Source of the DNA: Sphingomonas yabuuchiae
Lineage (GTDB): Bacteria > Pseudomonadota > Alphaproteobacteria > Sphingomonadales > Sphingomonadaceae
DNA length: 64,000 nucleotides
Direction of reading: 5' to 3'
Assembly (NCBI RefSeq): GCF_014199595.1
Contig: NZ_JACHNX010000011.1
Span: 1-64,000, forward strand
The notes beneath the pieces are model-generated. The model worked only from the letters and a program-made list of their open reading frames with translations, searched no databases and was not told where the DNA came from. This document shows, piece after piece, positions 26,649 to 35,936 of the stretch. The position numbers were made by a program, and so were the translations under genes. How positions within the stretch are numbered: position 1 is the stretch's first letter; every line of letters starts with the position of its first letter.

Positions 26649-28366
26649 GGCGTCACCCTGAACGAGAACGCGGTTCGTCGCCCGACGGCGAACGAAGCGT
26701 CGATCCCATCTCCAATCCCCAGTGCCCGCACATTCTCTCCGGCAAACAGTCCCGTCCAGAAATCGATGAGCTTATCCGCATCCCGGTTGTAGCGGCGCGC
26801 TGTTCGCTCGCGCGCAAAGTCGGCCGCCTTGGCCCGGCTTGCGGTTGAGCCATCGTCGTCCGTATCGATCCGGGGCTCAACCAAGAGCCACAAGCGGTCG
26901 TCCGCCCAATCCAAGCGGACCGCTACTCCCTCCCGCCATCGTACCTTGCCGCCGTCGATCCGACCTTGGAGCGGTCCCACCAAGCTGCGCAGCGACCCCC
27001 AATGCTCATCTGCCGGGTCGTGCGGTGCCAGGATATGGACGTTGCGCCGCCGCTGGGCATCAAGCCCATGTACACTGCACAGCCCACGAACCAGCGCCTC
27101 TCGCAGCAGGCCTCGTTCACCGGAATCGTAACGCAGTCGCCGATCCTCAAAGACGGACAGATCAAAGTCCGTGATATCGTAGGGGGCGAAGACGCGGCGA
27201 AACTCCTGGTCCGAGCCGAACCCAATGACTCCCCCGCTGGTGCGGGTAGCAATCAGATCAGCCTTCGCCGCGAGTATTGCATCCCGGACGTCTGCCGCCC
27301 CACCAATTCCACAAACGACGCGGCGGGCGTTTGTCGGTATGGATTCGACCTCGATCCCATTTAGTCGGACGAGAGGCCAGTTATGTTTGCCGGTCAGCGC
27401 CGGGGCGGCTGTCCACCAGCGTTGCTTCTGACCCAGGCTGTCGAGCGCTGTCGAGTCGAGGTCAGGCAACAGACGCACGAGATCGCGAAGCGCTTCGTCC
27501 AAATTCTCGATACGGACCAGCCCGCTGTCGACGCCAACCGCCTGGGCGCGTTCGAGCAGCTGGTTGACGCGTTCGAAGGGTGGCTCCTCGCCGCGATGCA
27601 GCCAAAACAAGCCTCCCGGGAAGGCGCCGGGGCGTTCGAGTGCTGCCTCGAGCGCATCCATAATGGACGCATCGCGTCCGCTATACCCCCCGACGACCAG
27701 ACCGGATCGGCGGCAGGAATCGACGAGCACCTCTCTGAGCTGTGCATCCTGCTGCCTGAGCTCGTCGGGTGTGTTCTTGAGCCGGCGGGACCGGAAATCG
27801 CCGTGCAGCTTGACCTCGATAGGCCATTGCTGCGCTGCAATCTGCTCGGCTGCCAGATCAGGCGCATCAAGGGCCACGACGCTGAGCGACTTGGTGGTGC
27901 CATAGGTTTGTGCGCAGGCATCCGCGACGAGGTGATCGAAGTTGGTGGTCCAGATCAGGTGAGCATGCCCCGCCTTTAGCAGGGCAGCGAGCGCTAGGTG
28001 GCCATAAGCAGGCTTTGCGCCGCCGATCATGCCATCGATGAACGTTCGACGGTCCTTCTCGGCGGGATAAGCTGCTTCGAATAGCGCCGCATATTCGTCC
28101 GGAGCACCGGGGACTGGTAAGCTGCCCGATCCGCTGACATGGGCGTCGAGCAACGCACGCACACTCGGATTGCCGGTGTCGGCGATGGTCGAAAGCGGCA
28201 CCCGCCGCTGCGCCGCATAGAGGATCTGCTTGAACTGCCAGATCATGTCCCATGCGGTGGGCACGCCCGCAGAGACAGACGCACCCGCGCCCAGAAACCA
28301 CATGAGCTGACCAGGTCGCAGCGCGAAGCGCCGTGCGAAGTCATCACTATCTATCTCAGGTGCCAA
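26645..28366 (-). CDS. SIR2-APAZ effector of SPARSA
   Basis: 573 residues from TTG 28366. GGGAGGGG lies 7 nt upstream, and this start puts FLGAGASVSAG at residues 24-34, as in family members; the longer frame adds unsupported sequence. TTNFDH (140-145) gives the catalytic Asn and GYSGRD (227-232) the NAD site, with KLHGD at 186-190. The C-terminal half is an APAZ domain that pairs with the short Argonaute. SPARSA systems deplete NAD+ on sensing invading plasmids or phage and kill or arrest the cell. The operon is SIR2-APAZ first, then Argonaute. Confidence 0.88.
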   Translation of the reverse strand: MAPEIDSDDFARRFALRPGQLMWFLGAGASVSAGVPTAWDMIWQFKQILYAAQRRVPLSTIADTGNPSVRALLDAHVSGSGSLPVPGAPDEYAALFEAAYPAEKDRRTFIDGMIGGAKPAYGHLALAALLKAGHAHLIWTTNFDHLVADACAQTYGTTKSLSVVALDAPDLAAEQIAAQQWPIEVKLHGDFRSRRLKNTPDELRQQDAQLREVLVDSCRRSGLVVGGYSGRDASIMDALEAALERPGAFPGGLFWLHRGEEPPFERVNQLLERAQAVGVDSGLVRIENLDEALRDLVRLLPDLDSTALDSLGQKQRWWTAAPALTGKHNWPLVRLNGIEVESIPTNARRVVCGIGGAADVRDAILAAKADLIATRTSGGVIGFGSDQEFRRVFAPYDITDFDLSVFEDRRLRYDSGERGLLREALVRGLCSVHGLDAQRRRNVHILAPHDPADEHWGSLRSLVGPLQGRIDGGKVRWREGVAVRLDWADDRLWLLVEPRIDTDDDGSTASRAKAADFARERTARRYNRDADKLIDFWTGLFAGENVRALGIGDGIDASFAVGRRTAFSFRVTP

Positions 28367-28549
28367 GCCATTCCCCTCCCGGGCCACGCTAGCCAACTCA
28401 GGCCGCCTGTAAAGTAGAGGCAGCCAGCGTTGTGAGATCGGTCGGACTGAACCAAAACACCCGCTTCTCGAAATCTGCCGGTTCTCGTCAGTGCCGCAGG
28501 AAGCCGTCAGCTCTAGGCACTGGCCTGGGGCGATCACATATAAGACTGT
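28367..28549. promoter_or_regulatory. Divergent promoter region SPARSA / DUF2026
   Basis: 183 bp between divergent start codons. TATAAG at 28539-28544 lies only 5 nt before ATG 28550, which would make the DUF2026 mRNA leaderless if it is a -10 box; no good -35 or Shine-Dalgarno is seen. Tentative. Confidence 0.35.
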
Positions 28550-29176
28550 ATGAGCACTTTTCTGCTTCCGTTATCCGAGTTCAACCGCATCCATCAGGTG
28601 ATCCACGGCACGATCAAGGACGAGGGCAATCCCGGCAAGGCGTGCACGCTCTTTGCCTGCATCGGCGCCTTAATCTTGAACAAGCATTACAAGATACCGG
28701 CCAGGGCGGTAGCCGGAGGTTTTGCGCTATGCGTCGAACCCGAGAAGGTCATGTTCTTCGGGCGGGATGGGGGAGGTACCGTAGAGTTCGACGAAGACGG
28801 CTTCCACATGTGGGTCCAAACCGAGACCCACGTGATCGACTTCATGTCTCCCTTGTACCAAGAAGCGTTCCAGGACGTGCAGCAGGAAGTGGCCATTCCA
28901 CGCCGAATGTTGCAGAAGCGGCTATCCGATGAAGCACCCGACCTCAACCAGCTAAAGAAGGCCGGCGACTACTTTACGATGCCCGATCCGGAGCTGAGCG
29001 AGCGCTTGATCGATCACGTCCTAGACCGGCCTATCAACACCGATATTATCCACATCGCTGAAACATGGTTCGGCACGCGTCGAGGTAAGCAGAAGCCATC
29101 GCTGACGATCGGCAGCAATGACGGGCTGGTTCGTGACCTGCGGCTGCCGGCGACCGTCGCGCGAGGAGCTTGGTAA
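28550..29176 (+). CDS. DUF2026 family protein
   Basis: 208 residues. ACTLFACIGALILNKHYKI holds a Cys at the start of a helix. FHMWVQTETHVIDFMSPLY then gives the His and Asp. Together they form a Cys-His-Asp arrangement like transglutaminase-fold peptidases, which is the expected fold of DUF2026. The substrate is unknown. Its position between SPARSA and abortive infection-like genes suggests a defence or toxin-related role (inference). Confidence 0.7.
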   Translation: MSTFLLPLSEFNRIHQVIHGTIKDEGNPGKACTLFACIGALILNKHYKIPARAVAGGFALCVEPEKVMFFGRDGGGTVEFDEDGFHMWVQTETHVIDFMSPLYQEAFQDVQQEVAIPRRMLQKRLSDEAPDLNQLKKAGDYFTMPDPELSERLIDHVLDRPINTDIIHIAETWFGTRRGKQKPSLTIGSNDGLVRDLRLPATVARGAW

Positions 29177-29217
29177 GCCATGGCAGTTGCACGATGCCGC
29201 TCCGGTTCGCCTAGCCC

Positions 29218-29877
29218 ATGGCCCCTGCGATGCCGCTGATCGGCACAATTGATCCTGCATGGAAGGACATGTCCAAATACGTAGTCCACTTCGCCAAGGA
29301 GTCTAAGTTCAAATCGGCCTATGATAACGCAATTGCGATCCTGTACGAGCGGCGCATTGTCGCGATGAAGGCGTTCGGTGCCGGACGCCATCTTCCGCAC
29401 GCCAAGCGCTCGGTCTGTTTTAGTGAGGTGCCGCTTCATCACTTCAAGCGCCTGGCTGACGCGCGAGGTCAGCACGGGATCGGCTTTCGCAAGGAGTTTC
29501 TGGTCGAGCGAGGCGGCGGGCCGATCCTCTATGCCTATAAGGATACGCCGCAGGCGCAGGCGATCAATGCCCTGGTCCATAGCGCAGCCGGCGATCCGGC
29601 CGCTCCGGTCTGGAATTTGGCGCCCTTTGTGGACTTGCCCGGCACCTATGGTGTCTCGACCTACCTTTTCGAGTGGGAGCGCGAGTGGCGACACGTCGGC
29701 GACCTACCGTTTGCAGAGACGGAACCGGCGTTCCTAATTATTCCCGAAACGCTCCACGATGCCGCCAGAGGCTTCTTCGCCTCCGCTAAGCTCGATCATG
29801 TCGGCCCGAGCTACGAGTGTCCGTTCATCGATCCCTACTGGAGCGAAGACAGGATCGAGATGGCGTTGTCGGGCTGA
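29218..29877 (+). CDS. AbiGi-like (DUF2971-type) protein
   Basis: 219 residues; ATG 29218 or an internal ATG at MSKYVV. The arrangement VVHFAKE, IAILYERRI, RSVCFSEVPLHHF, HGIGFRKEFLVERGGGPILY and WEREWRHVGDLPF is that of AbiGi/DUF2971-like proteins. AbiGi is the antitoxin-like half of the lactococcal AbiG phage-abortive pair. No AbiGii-type partner is visible next to it. Assignment is by motif pattern only. Confidence 0.55.
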   Translation: MAPAMPLIGTIDPAWKDMSKYVVHFAKESKFKSAYDNAIAILYERRIVAMKAFGAGRHLPHAKRSVCFSEVPLHHFKRLADARGQHGIGFRKEFLVERGGGPILYAYKDTPQAQAINALVHSAAGDPAAPVWNLAPFVDLPGTYGVSTYLFEWEREWRHVGDLPFAETEPAFLIIPETLHDAARGFFASAKLDHVGPSYECPFIDPYWSEDRIEMALSG

Positions 29878-29996
29878 GCGCTTGGGTGTTGAAACGGATC
29901 TCAATCGGTTGCGCTGTCTGGATGTAAGCGTTGTCGGCACGGCAGGCGAGACTGCACGGAACGACCGACAAGCTTTGCTCACCACGGAGATCAAGC

Positions 29997-31237
29997 GTGA
30001 CCTGCATCTACTGTCCTTCCGACGGCCCTTATACTGAAGAGCACGTCGTCCCGGCGGGCATGGGCGGTGACGACGGCAAGTGGTTGCTGAAGGATGTCGT
30101 CTGCGGGGTCTGCAATACTGACGTTTTCTCTCCCATGGAAACGAAGGTAATGCGCGCCTCTCCTCTGGCGATCGCCCGCTTGTTCAAGCAGACCCGGTCA
30201 CGAAAGCGGGGCAAAAGGACTGCCGCGCCCTCTATTTACGCGCCGGTCAGTTACTTTGATGATCCACAGTCCGGTCTGCTTCTTGAACAGGAGCTTGGCA
30301 GCGGAGGCCAGTCAATGGTTTGGCCGCAAGTGAACTACGTACCGCCCGAACGGATGACTGTCAGCGCGACCGACGCGGCGTCGGCGAACGAGTTGATTCG
30401 CGATCTGGGGCACTCGCCGACCTGCTTACGCTTTGTGAAAAGCTGCGGGACGGTGTCGAGGTGCGTTACCGTCTGACTTTCTTGCGCTGGGACGGCGTCG
30501 CTTACCAGCCGGGCGAGGTCGACAGCGCCGCAGCAGCGCCGCGCGGGGCCGTCTGGCTCGAGCCGCTCGAGTACCCAAATACCGAAACAACCGGAACTCT
30601 TACCGCGCGTGTCTTTCGTAGGGGCAGGGGGGCGATGACTTGCCGGGCGGAAGATGTCGAGGCTGTCGCCAGCCTGCTAACCCTAATCCGTCAAAACCAC
30701 CCGAAGCTCGTCGTCCCCGCTGACGCCACCTCAATCAGTACCGACACGCCCGGAATCCATCTTCGCCAGACCATGGATCCCGTTGCCTATGACAGAGTGC
30801 TGGTCAAAATAGGCGTAAACGTCTGTGCTCATCTGTTTGGAGACGCAGCTGTTCGGACGCCAGCATTTGCCAGCGCCCGAGACTATGCGCGCTACGGAAC
30901 TGGCAGCGTCGTTCAGCTTTCGATCGAGGAAGCCAAGAAATTTACCGAAGCTTTCCCGGTGCTCGCACACCATCATCTGCTCCTGGTCGCCACCAAGACA
31001 CCGGAGGGCGAAAAACCTGGCTGTGTCATGATCACCATGCAGTTCTACGGGGGGCTGACGCATTCCTATTTGCTTGCCGTGGGCGACGTGGTCCCGAACG
31101 CCGCAGACCCAATCTTCGTTGTAGTCGACTATGAAGCCAACGTGATCGAGCGTCACACTCCGGAAAGCTTTTCACGGTTCGCGAAGCGAAACGGTGCGAC
31201 TTGGCGTCCTATCGACCTAGCTGGGGGGAGTAGCTAG
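29997..31237 (+). pseudogene. HNH endonuclease-like gene, frameshifted
   Basis: The gene starts at GTG 29997 (ACGGAGA upstream). CIYC, then EEHVVPAGMGG and CGVCN form a Cys4 HNH (HNH_5-like) site within the first 45 residues. The frame is lost in the G4 run at 30407-30410: one extra G would join ANELIRDL to ALADLLTLCEKLRDG in the next frame, which stays open to 31237. The protein would be about 413 residues. Either it is a decayed gene or the assembly lacks one base. A degenerate IS5-family copy abuts the stop codon. Confidence 0.65.
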
Positions 31238-31640
31238 GGTCTGGACTCGTTGATCGCAGCCAGGAGATGATGGTGGCCGCGAGGCGACGTCGGAGAAAAA
31301 GGCGTTTGGGCACCGATCGTAGCGGGAGCCGACACGGCGCCAGTCCTTCAGACGGCCGAACATGATCTCGATGCGGCTTAGTCGTATCTGAGCGACTCTT
31401 TACCCGACCTTCGACGCGGGATGCCGGGTTTAATGCCCTTGGCGTTAAGAGCATTCCTGACCCGACGGCGTCATAGCCGCGATCACTGAGCAGCCACTGC
31501 GCCCTTGTGCGGGTCGTCGAGCAGCGCCGCCGCACCGGTGTAATCGCTGACCTGGCCCGCGGTCATGAAGAAGCTCGGGCCGAAGAAAAGTCGTGAATGA
31601 CCGCGTGTGGGATCGCGTCGCCCATGCTGATCTTTGAGGG
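31238..31640 (-). pseudogene. IS5-family transposase remnant
   Basis: Read on the minus strand in pieces, the DNA gives FMTAGQVSDYTGAAALLDD, AQWLLSDRGYDA, NALNAKGIKPGIP and FGRLKDWRRVGSRYDRCP, the ordered C-terminal blocks of IS5-family (IS427/IS1031 group) transposases. At least two frameshifts and a missing N-terminal half make it non-functional. Confidence 0.8.
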
Positions 31641-31674
31641 TCTAATTATCTGGCCATCGGCGATTGCCGAGAAA

Positions 31675-33588
31675 CTAAGCGACCCGAATGTTGAGTGCGA
31701 TCAGATGATCGAACAGCTCCTTTGTTCGTGCGCTTGGAGGCACAGCCAAGGCTGCGTCCACGGCGGTACGACTGAGCAAGGTACGCCGTTGATCAGAGCT
31801 CCCATGGGTTGAATTCGGCGACGCGAGGCCGGAAGCGGCAATCGCAGCAGCGTCCTCCGCGCCGGACTCGCTTGCCTGAATGACCCTCAAGCTATTGCGG
31901 GCCACCGCGGGATCGAGCCGGATCATCGGCATGGCAGGTGGCGCGATCCGTGTGCGTGCCGCGAGCTTCTTCTCGGCATAGTATCGAACCTTCTTGCCAT
32001 AGGTCGCATACATGCCACGCCGAAAGACAATGAGATCGTCCTCTGGCAACATTTCAACCTCCTGGGGAAGCATCAACGGGCGGCGCTGATCGGACAGCGA
32101 CGTGGAGCCACCCCCGCCTCCCCAGGTCCCTATCGAGCGCGATCGTGATTTGAACGTGTACGTGCCAAGCTGCTCGGAGATATTCTTCGCATCGGACAGC
32201 CCTGCCGGGCGGAGGATGAGCCGCACGGCACAATTGCGTTCGATGTCGGCCGCCACCTTGTCGCCGTAGACGCCTTGGATCTGCTCGATCGATTGGAAGG
32301 CCGGAAGCAGCCGGAGACCATAGCCGGCGACGTAGCTGAAGGCGTTCGCCAGGACGGAGCACTTGCCGAGGCTGGCGAATTCGTCGAGCGCGAGAAGCAC
32401 CTTCACCCGGTGCCGATCTCCCTTTGGCAGTTCGCGCACATTCAGGTCGACGAGCTGCTGGAACAGCAAGCCGTAGATCGGCGCGGCGCGATCGAGGTCG
32501 TCGGGCGAGACACCGAGATACAGCGAGATACGCTCATCTCGGAAGTCGCGCAGATCGAAGTCGCTTTCCGAAGTGGCGGCATCGACATAGGGGTTCAGCC
32601 ACGCATTGACCTTGGCCGTCACCGACTGACGAAGCCCCGTGAACGTGTTCGCCGACGACGACGTGTAATCACGGATGGCAGATTCGCAGCCCCCAGACAG
32701 CGGCTTCCCGGTCGCTTTGCGCTGCTCGATGATCTTCGGGAACCGTCGCTGCGCGTCGCCAGCTGCGAACTGCCGGTAGACTTCACCGAACGTGAAGGGG
32801 AGCGCGTCTTCGCCATCGTCGGCCGTCGCAGCGATATAGGCCGTGACGCCAAGAAACGCCGTACGTGCCCCCTCGGCCCAGAACTTGTCGCCGGTCAGCG
32901 GATCGGGGAACAGCATGACCGCGATTTTCTGCAGTTCGTTGATCACCTCGACCGGATTGCGACGATCGATATAACTGAGCGGATTGTAGCGAGCCGTCCG
33001 TCCGGATGGATCAAGCGGGTTGAACAGGACGACACGCTGGCCCAGCTCCTTCAGGCGATAGCCGGCCGTGTTGTCCCAATTCTCCTGCTTAATATCGAGA
33101 ACTACTAGGGAGTCGGGCCAGTCGAGCAGGTTGGGAATGATGACGCCAACGCCCTTGCCAGCCCTGGTCGGAGCCTCGAGCAGCACGTGCTCGGATCCGT
33201 CGAAGCGCATCACCTTTCCGCCGAACTTGCCCAGGACGATGCCTGCCTTGCCGAGCAGCTTGCCCTTGCGAACCTCGCCCGGCCGCGCCCAGCGCGCCTC
33301 GCCATGGAGGGTCTGCCGCCGGAAGAGCGAAGACGCGATCAGAAATCCGGTGAGCACCAGTCCGATCCCGAAACCGACGATGAACGGCTTGTAGATGATC
33401 GGATAGGCACGCATCGACCACAGGGCCGCCGGGACCTTCAGCCACGGTGTCTTGGCACTGAGAAGATGCGCGCGGCAGAGGACTGCGACGGCTCCGATCG
33501 CCGCGCTGAACGCAAGGCCGATCACCGTTAGAAAGATGATTGCGCCGGGTTGCGACCCTTCGCTGCTCCGGACCCACTTGCCGCTCAC
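31675..33588 (-). CDS. virD4: Type IV coupling protein VirD4/TraG
   Basis: 637 residues. Two N-terminal membrane helices (about 18-38 and 70-90) are followed by the ATPase. Walker A has the form APTRAGKGVG (about 140-149) and Walker B is LLALDEFASLGK. GYGLRLLPAFQSIEQIQ is the conserved motif after it. It brings the relaxase-DNA complex to the VirB channel. As last gene of the virB operon it sits 12 nt after virB11. It is full length. Confidence 0.95.
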   Translation of the reverse strand: MSGKWVRSSEGSQPGAIIFLTVIGLAFSAAIGAVAVLCRAHLLSAKTPWLKVPAALWSMRAYPIIYKPFIVGFGIGLVLTGFLIASSLFRRQTLHGEARWARPGEVRKGKLLGKAGIVLGKFGGKVMRFDGSEHVLLEAPTRAGKGVGVIIPNLLDWPDSLVVLDIKQENWDNTAGYRLKELGQRVVLFNPLDPSGRTARYNPLSYIDRRNPVEVINELQKIAVMLFPDPLTGDKFWAEGARTAFLGVTAYIAATADDGEDALPFTFGEVYRQFAAGDAQRRFPKIIEQRKATGKPLSGGCESAIRDYTSSSANTFTGLRQSVTAKVNAWLNPYVDAATSESDFDLRDFRDERISLYLGVSPDDLDRAAPIYGLLFQQLVDLNVRELPKGDRHRVKVLLALDEFASLGKCSVLANAFSYVAGYGLRLLPAFQSIEQIQGVYGDKVAADIERNCAVRLILRPAGLSDAKNISEQLGTYTFKSRSRSIGTWGGGGGSTSLSDQRRPLMLPQEVEMLPEDDLIVFRRGMYATYGKKVRYYAEKKLAARTRIAPPAMPMIRLDPAVARNSLRVIQASESGAEDAAAIAASGLASPNSTHGSSDQRRTLLSRTAVDAALAVPPSARTKELFDHLIALNIRVA

Positions 33589-33600
33589 GCGCGACCCTCC

Positions 33601-34623
33601 TCAGTCTCGCGGCTTACCCGCCGGATCGAACCACACCTCCGTCATGCGATAGCGCGCAGGCTGCCCGTCTCGCGGGGGCAGCCGGTCCATTTGCACGACG
33701 ATGTCCACCAGCGACCGCAGCAATGCTCTGATGTCATGGCGGTCGAGGTCGCTTCCGCCGTCCGACTCCTTCACCAGGAGCGTGAGCTGCTCGAGCGCGC
33801 CCTCGGCCGTATTGGCGTGGACGGTGGTGATCGATCCGGGATGACCGCTGTTGACGTTCCTTAGGTAGAAGAACGCCGTTCCATCGCGCAGCTCCTGGAG
33901 GAGGATGCGATCAGGGCGCATGCGAAGGGCAGACTCCAGCAACTCTTTTGCCCCGACCTTCTGCAGCCCCTTGCCGTCCTTGGCGTACATCATGTGGACG
34001 CGGTTGCGCTGCGGCACGACCAGCTCGCGCGTATCCTCGATCGTCAGGATCCGCTCATGGTCGGGGATCAGCTTGATGAGCCCCTTCGAAAAGCTGGTCT
34101 TGCCCGATCCTGTGGCGCCGGAAATCAGAATGTTCTTCTTCGCTTCCACGGCCAGTCGGAAGAACGCCTTCCAATCACCGGCCGCGCGCCGCGCGAGCAA
34201 CGCCGCATCGATCTCCTCGTGAAGCCCTTTGGCACGCACCTCACTGAAAAGACCGGCCCGATCGAAATCGTCGAGGTCCATCGAGACACCGGATGCTTTG
34301 CGTACCGTGATCGAGATGAAGCCTTGCTCGACTGCGGGTGGAACGACGACCTGCGCTCGTTCACCGCCTGGAAGGACCGATGATACGATCGGATACTCAG
34401 CGCTGACATCCTGTTTGGTGCAGCCGGCGATGAGCCGCGAGAGCGTCATCAAAGACGAACTGTCGAGCGAAGGCTCCTCGTGCCACTCCCAACCCGCGCG
34501 AGTTTCCAGTCCAATCAGGCCGGGCTCGTTGATGACGAGTTCTGTGACGTCGGCGCGCTCCAGATGGCGAATGATCGGCGCCGCGTTATGAGCGTAGAGC
34601 AGCGAGGCTGAACCCGACGCCAT
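33601..34623 (-). CDS. virB11: VirB11 secretion ATPase
   Basis: A 340-residue hexameric traffic ATPase. Walker A is ISGATGSGKTSFSKGL, followed by LTIEDTRELV (Asp box) and QELRDGTAFFYLRNV (Walker B region), then SGHPGSITTVHAN (His box). It powers pilus assembly and substrate transfer with VirB4 and VirD4. It is 1 nt from virB10. Confidence 0.95.
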   Translation of the reverse strand: MASGSASLLYAHNAAPIIRHLERADVTELVINEPGLIGLETRAGWEWHEEPSLDSSSLMTLSRLIAGCTKQDVSAEYPIVSSVLPGGERAQVVVPPAVEQGFISITVRKASGVSMDLDDFDRAGLFSEVRAKGLHEEIDAALLARRAAGDWKAFFRLAVEAKKNILISGATGSGKTSFSKGLIKLIPDHERILTIEDTRELVVPQRNRVHMMYAKDGKGLQKVGAKELLESALRMRPDRILLQELRDGTAFFYLRNVNSGHPGSITTVHANTAEGALEQLTLLVKESDGGSDLDRHDIRALLRSLVDIVVQMDRLPPRDGQPARYRMTEVWFDPAGKPRD

Positions 34624-34624
34624 A

Positions 34625-35935
34625 TCAGCGCCTCAGGCGCACTTCGTAGACCGACCGAAAGTCAAAATCCTTCGCGACGAAAATAGCCGCCGTATCGCCT
34701 TGGTTCTTCTTCAAGACGGGCCTGATCTGCATCGTCTGTTGAAGAACGGTATTGGCGGTGTTGCCCGGAACCTGCGTCGAATAGGTTCCTTCCCCTTGAA
34801 CCGCCCGGCTCGCGATGTTGGAGGCGTCCTCCAAGACCGAAATAACGAGGCCAAGGCCGAAGCGGGACCAGAATTGTGTATCAACCCCGCCCGGCAATCC
34901 CGCGCGCCCAAGACTGTCAGACGCCGGCGAACCAAGGTTGATCGCGACGCCGCGAGGGGTGAGTGCCCGGGTCCAGAGAACGAAAAGGCGCGCCTGACCT
35001 TGCGTGATCCCGCCTGCATACTGGCCGAGCACCTTCGTGCCTTTGTCGAGCAGCACGATGCGGCCGTTTTCCGAGAAGACGTCGTGATTGATGACGCATG
35101 ACACAAAGCCCGCCTGCGTCGAGTTTATCGCCGTCTGCAGCGTGCAAGGGATGACGGTTCCGGCGCTGAGGAGGAGACTGCGGTCGCCCACCATCGTCGC
35201 GCGCACCGTCTGAATGCCGGAATGGCTCAGCTGGTCGCCGAGGTCCGTAGCGCCCTTTGCCGTTGCAGTGCCTTCGCCTTGGTCATTGAAGCCGCTCGCG
35301 CCGACATCACGACGAGCGACCATCGACCGCCCGGTCTGGAGGTCGCTGCCATCTTGGACCCCACCGGGATCCTGCGAAGCTCTCGTCGCGTCATTTGCCG
35401 ATCCGGATGTTTCGGGGGTCGGACCCGTCGCACCGAACGCCATGATCGGCGATCGGCGCGCTGCATCCGCCATGATCCTTGCCTGTTCCGCGCGGCGCTG
35501 AGCGGGCGTCTGTTGGCCACTTGCGGTCGGACCCTGGTTCGCCACGACACCCGCCGCAGGATTCGCATTGCCGCTCGCGTCGACCGTCGGTGTCGCCGGC
35601 GTGATGGGACGACCGAAGATATCGGTTGCGGGAGCGCCAGGTTGGCCGAGCTGATTGGCGAGCGCGGCGCGCTGGACATTTGGATTGGCCATCACCTCGT
35701 CAACGCTGCGATCGCTAGCTTTCGCAGGCGCGGCAGCGTTGGTCGCGTTCACCGGTCGATGAAAGGCACCGTACCCGATGGCTATGCCGCTAATTGCGCC
35801 GACAAGCCCTATCCCAGCGCTCAGAAGGGCAATATTCCCCCAGCCGCCGCTACGCGCCACCATGGTGTCCGGCTGTTGCGATGCGATCGGCTCGGGGCCG
35901 ATCGACCCGCCACGATCGATGATGGTCTCGGCCAT
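34625..35935 (-). CDS. virB10: VirB10/TrbI, T4SS energy-sensing scaffold
   Basis: 436 residues. One membrane helix lies near residues 31-53 (ALLSAGIGLVGAISGIAIGY), then a long Ala/Pro-rich periplasmic linker, then the C-terminal beta-barrel domain with LLSAGTVIPCTLQTAINS and GRIVLLDKGTKVLGQY. It spans both membranes and forms the outer-membrane pore with VirB7 and VirB9. Confidence 0.93.
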   Translation of the reverse strand: MAETIIDRGGSIGPEPIASQQPDTMVARSGGWGNIALLSAGIGLVGAISGIAIGYGAFHRPVNATNAAAPAKASDRSVDEVMANPNVQRAALANQLGQPGAPATDIFGRPITPATPTVDASGNANPAAGVVANQGPTASGQQTPAQRRAEQARIMADAARRSPIMAFGATGPTPETSGSANDATRASQDPGGVQDGSDLQTGRSMVARRDVGASGFNDQGEGTATAKGATDLGDQLSHSGIQTVRATMVGDRSLLLSAGTVIPCTLQTAINSTQAGFVSCVINHDVFSENGRIVLLDKGTKVLGQYAGGITQGQARLFVLWTRALTPRGVAINLGSPASDSLGRAGLPGGVDTQFWSRFGLGLVISVLEDASNIASRAVQGEGTYSTQVPGNTANTVLQQTMQIRPVLKKNQGDTAAIFVAKDFDFRSVYEVRLRR

Positions 35936-35936
35936 G

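Noticed and set aside
28367..28537. 57-residue N-terminal extension of the SIR2-APAZ protein
   Set aside because: TTG 28366 has a strong Shine-Dalgarno and gives the usual distance to FLGAGA; the extension has no support.
31209..31535. 108-aa minus-strand ORF as an intact gene
   Set aside because: Only a piece (AQWLLSDRGYDA) matches IS5 transposase; the rest is out of frame, so it is part of a remnant.
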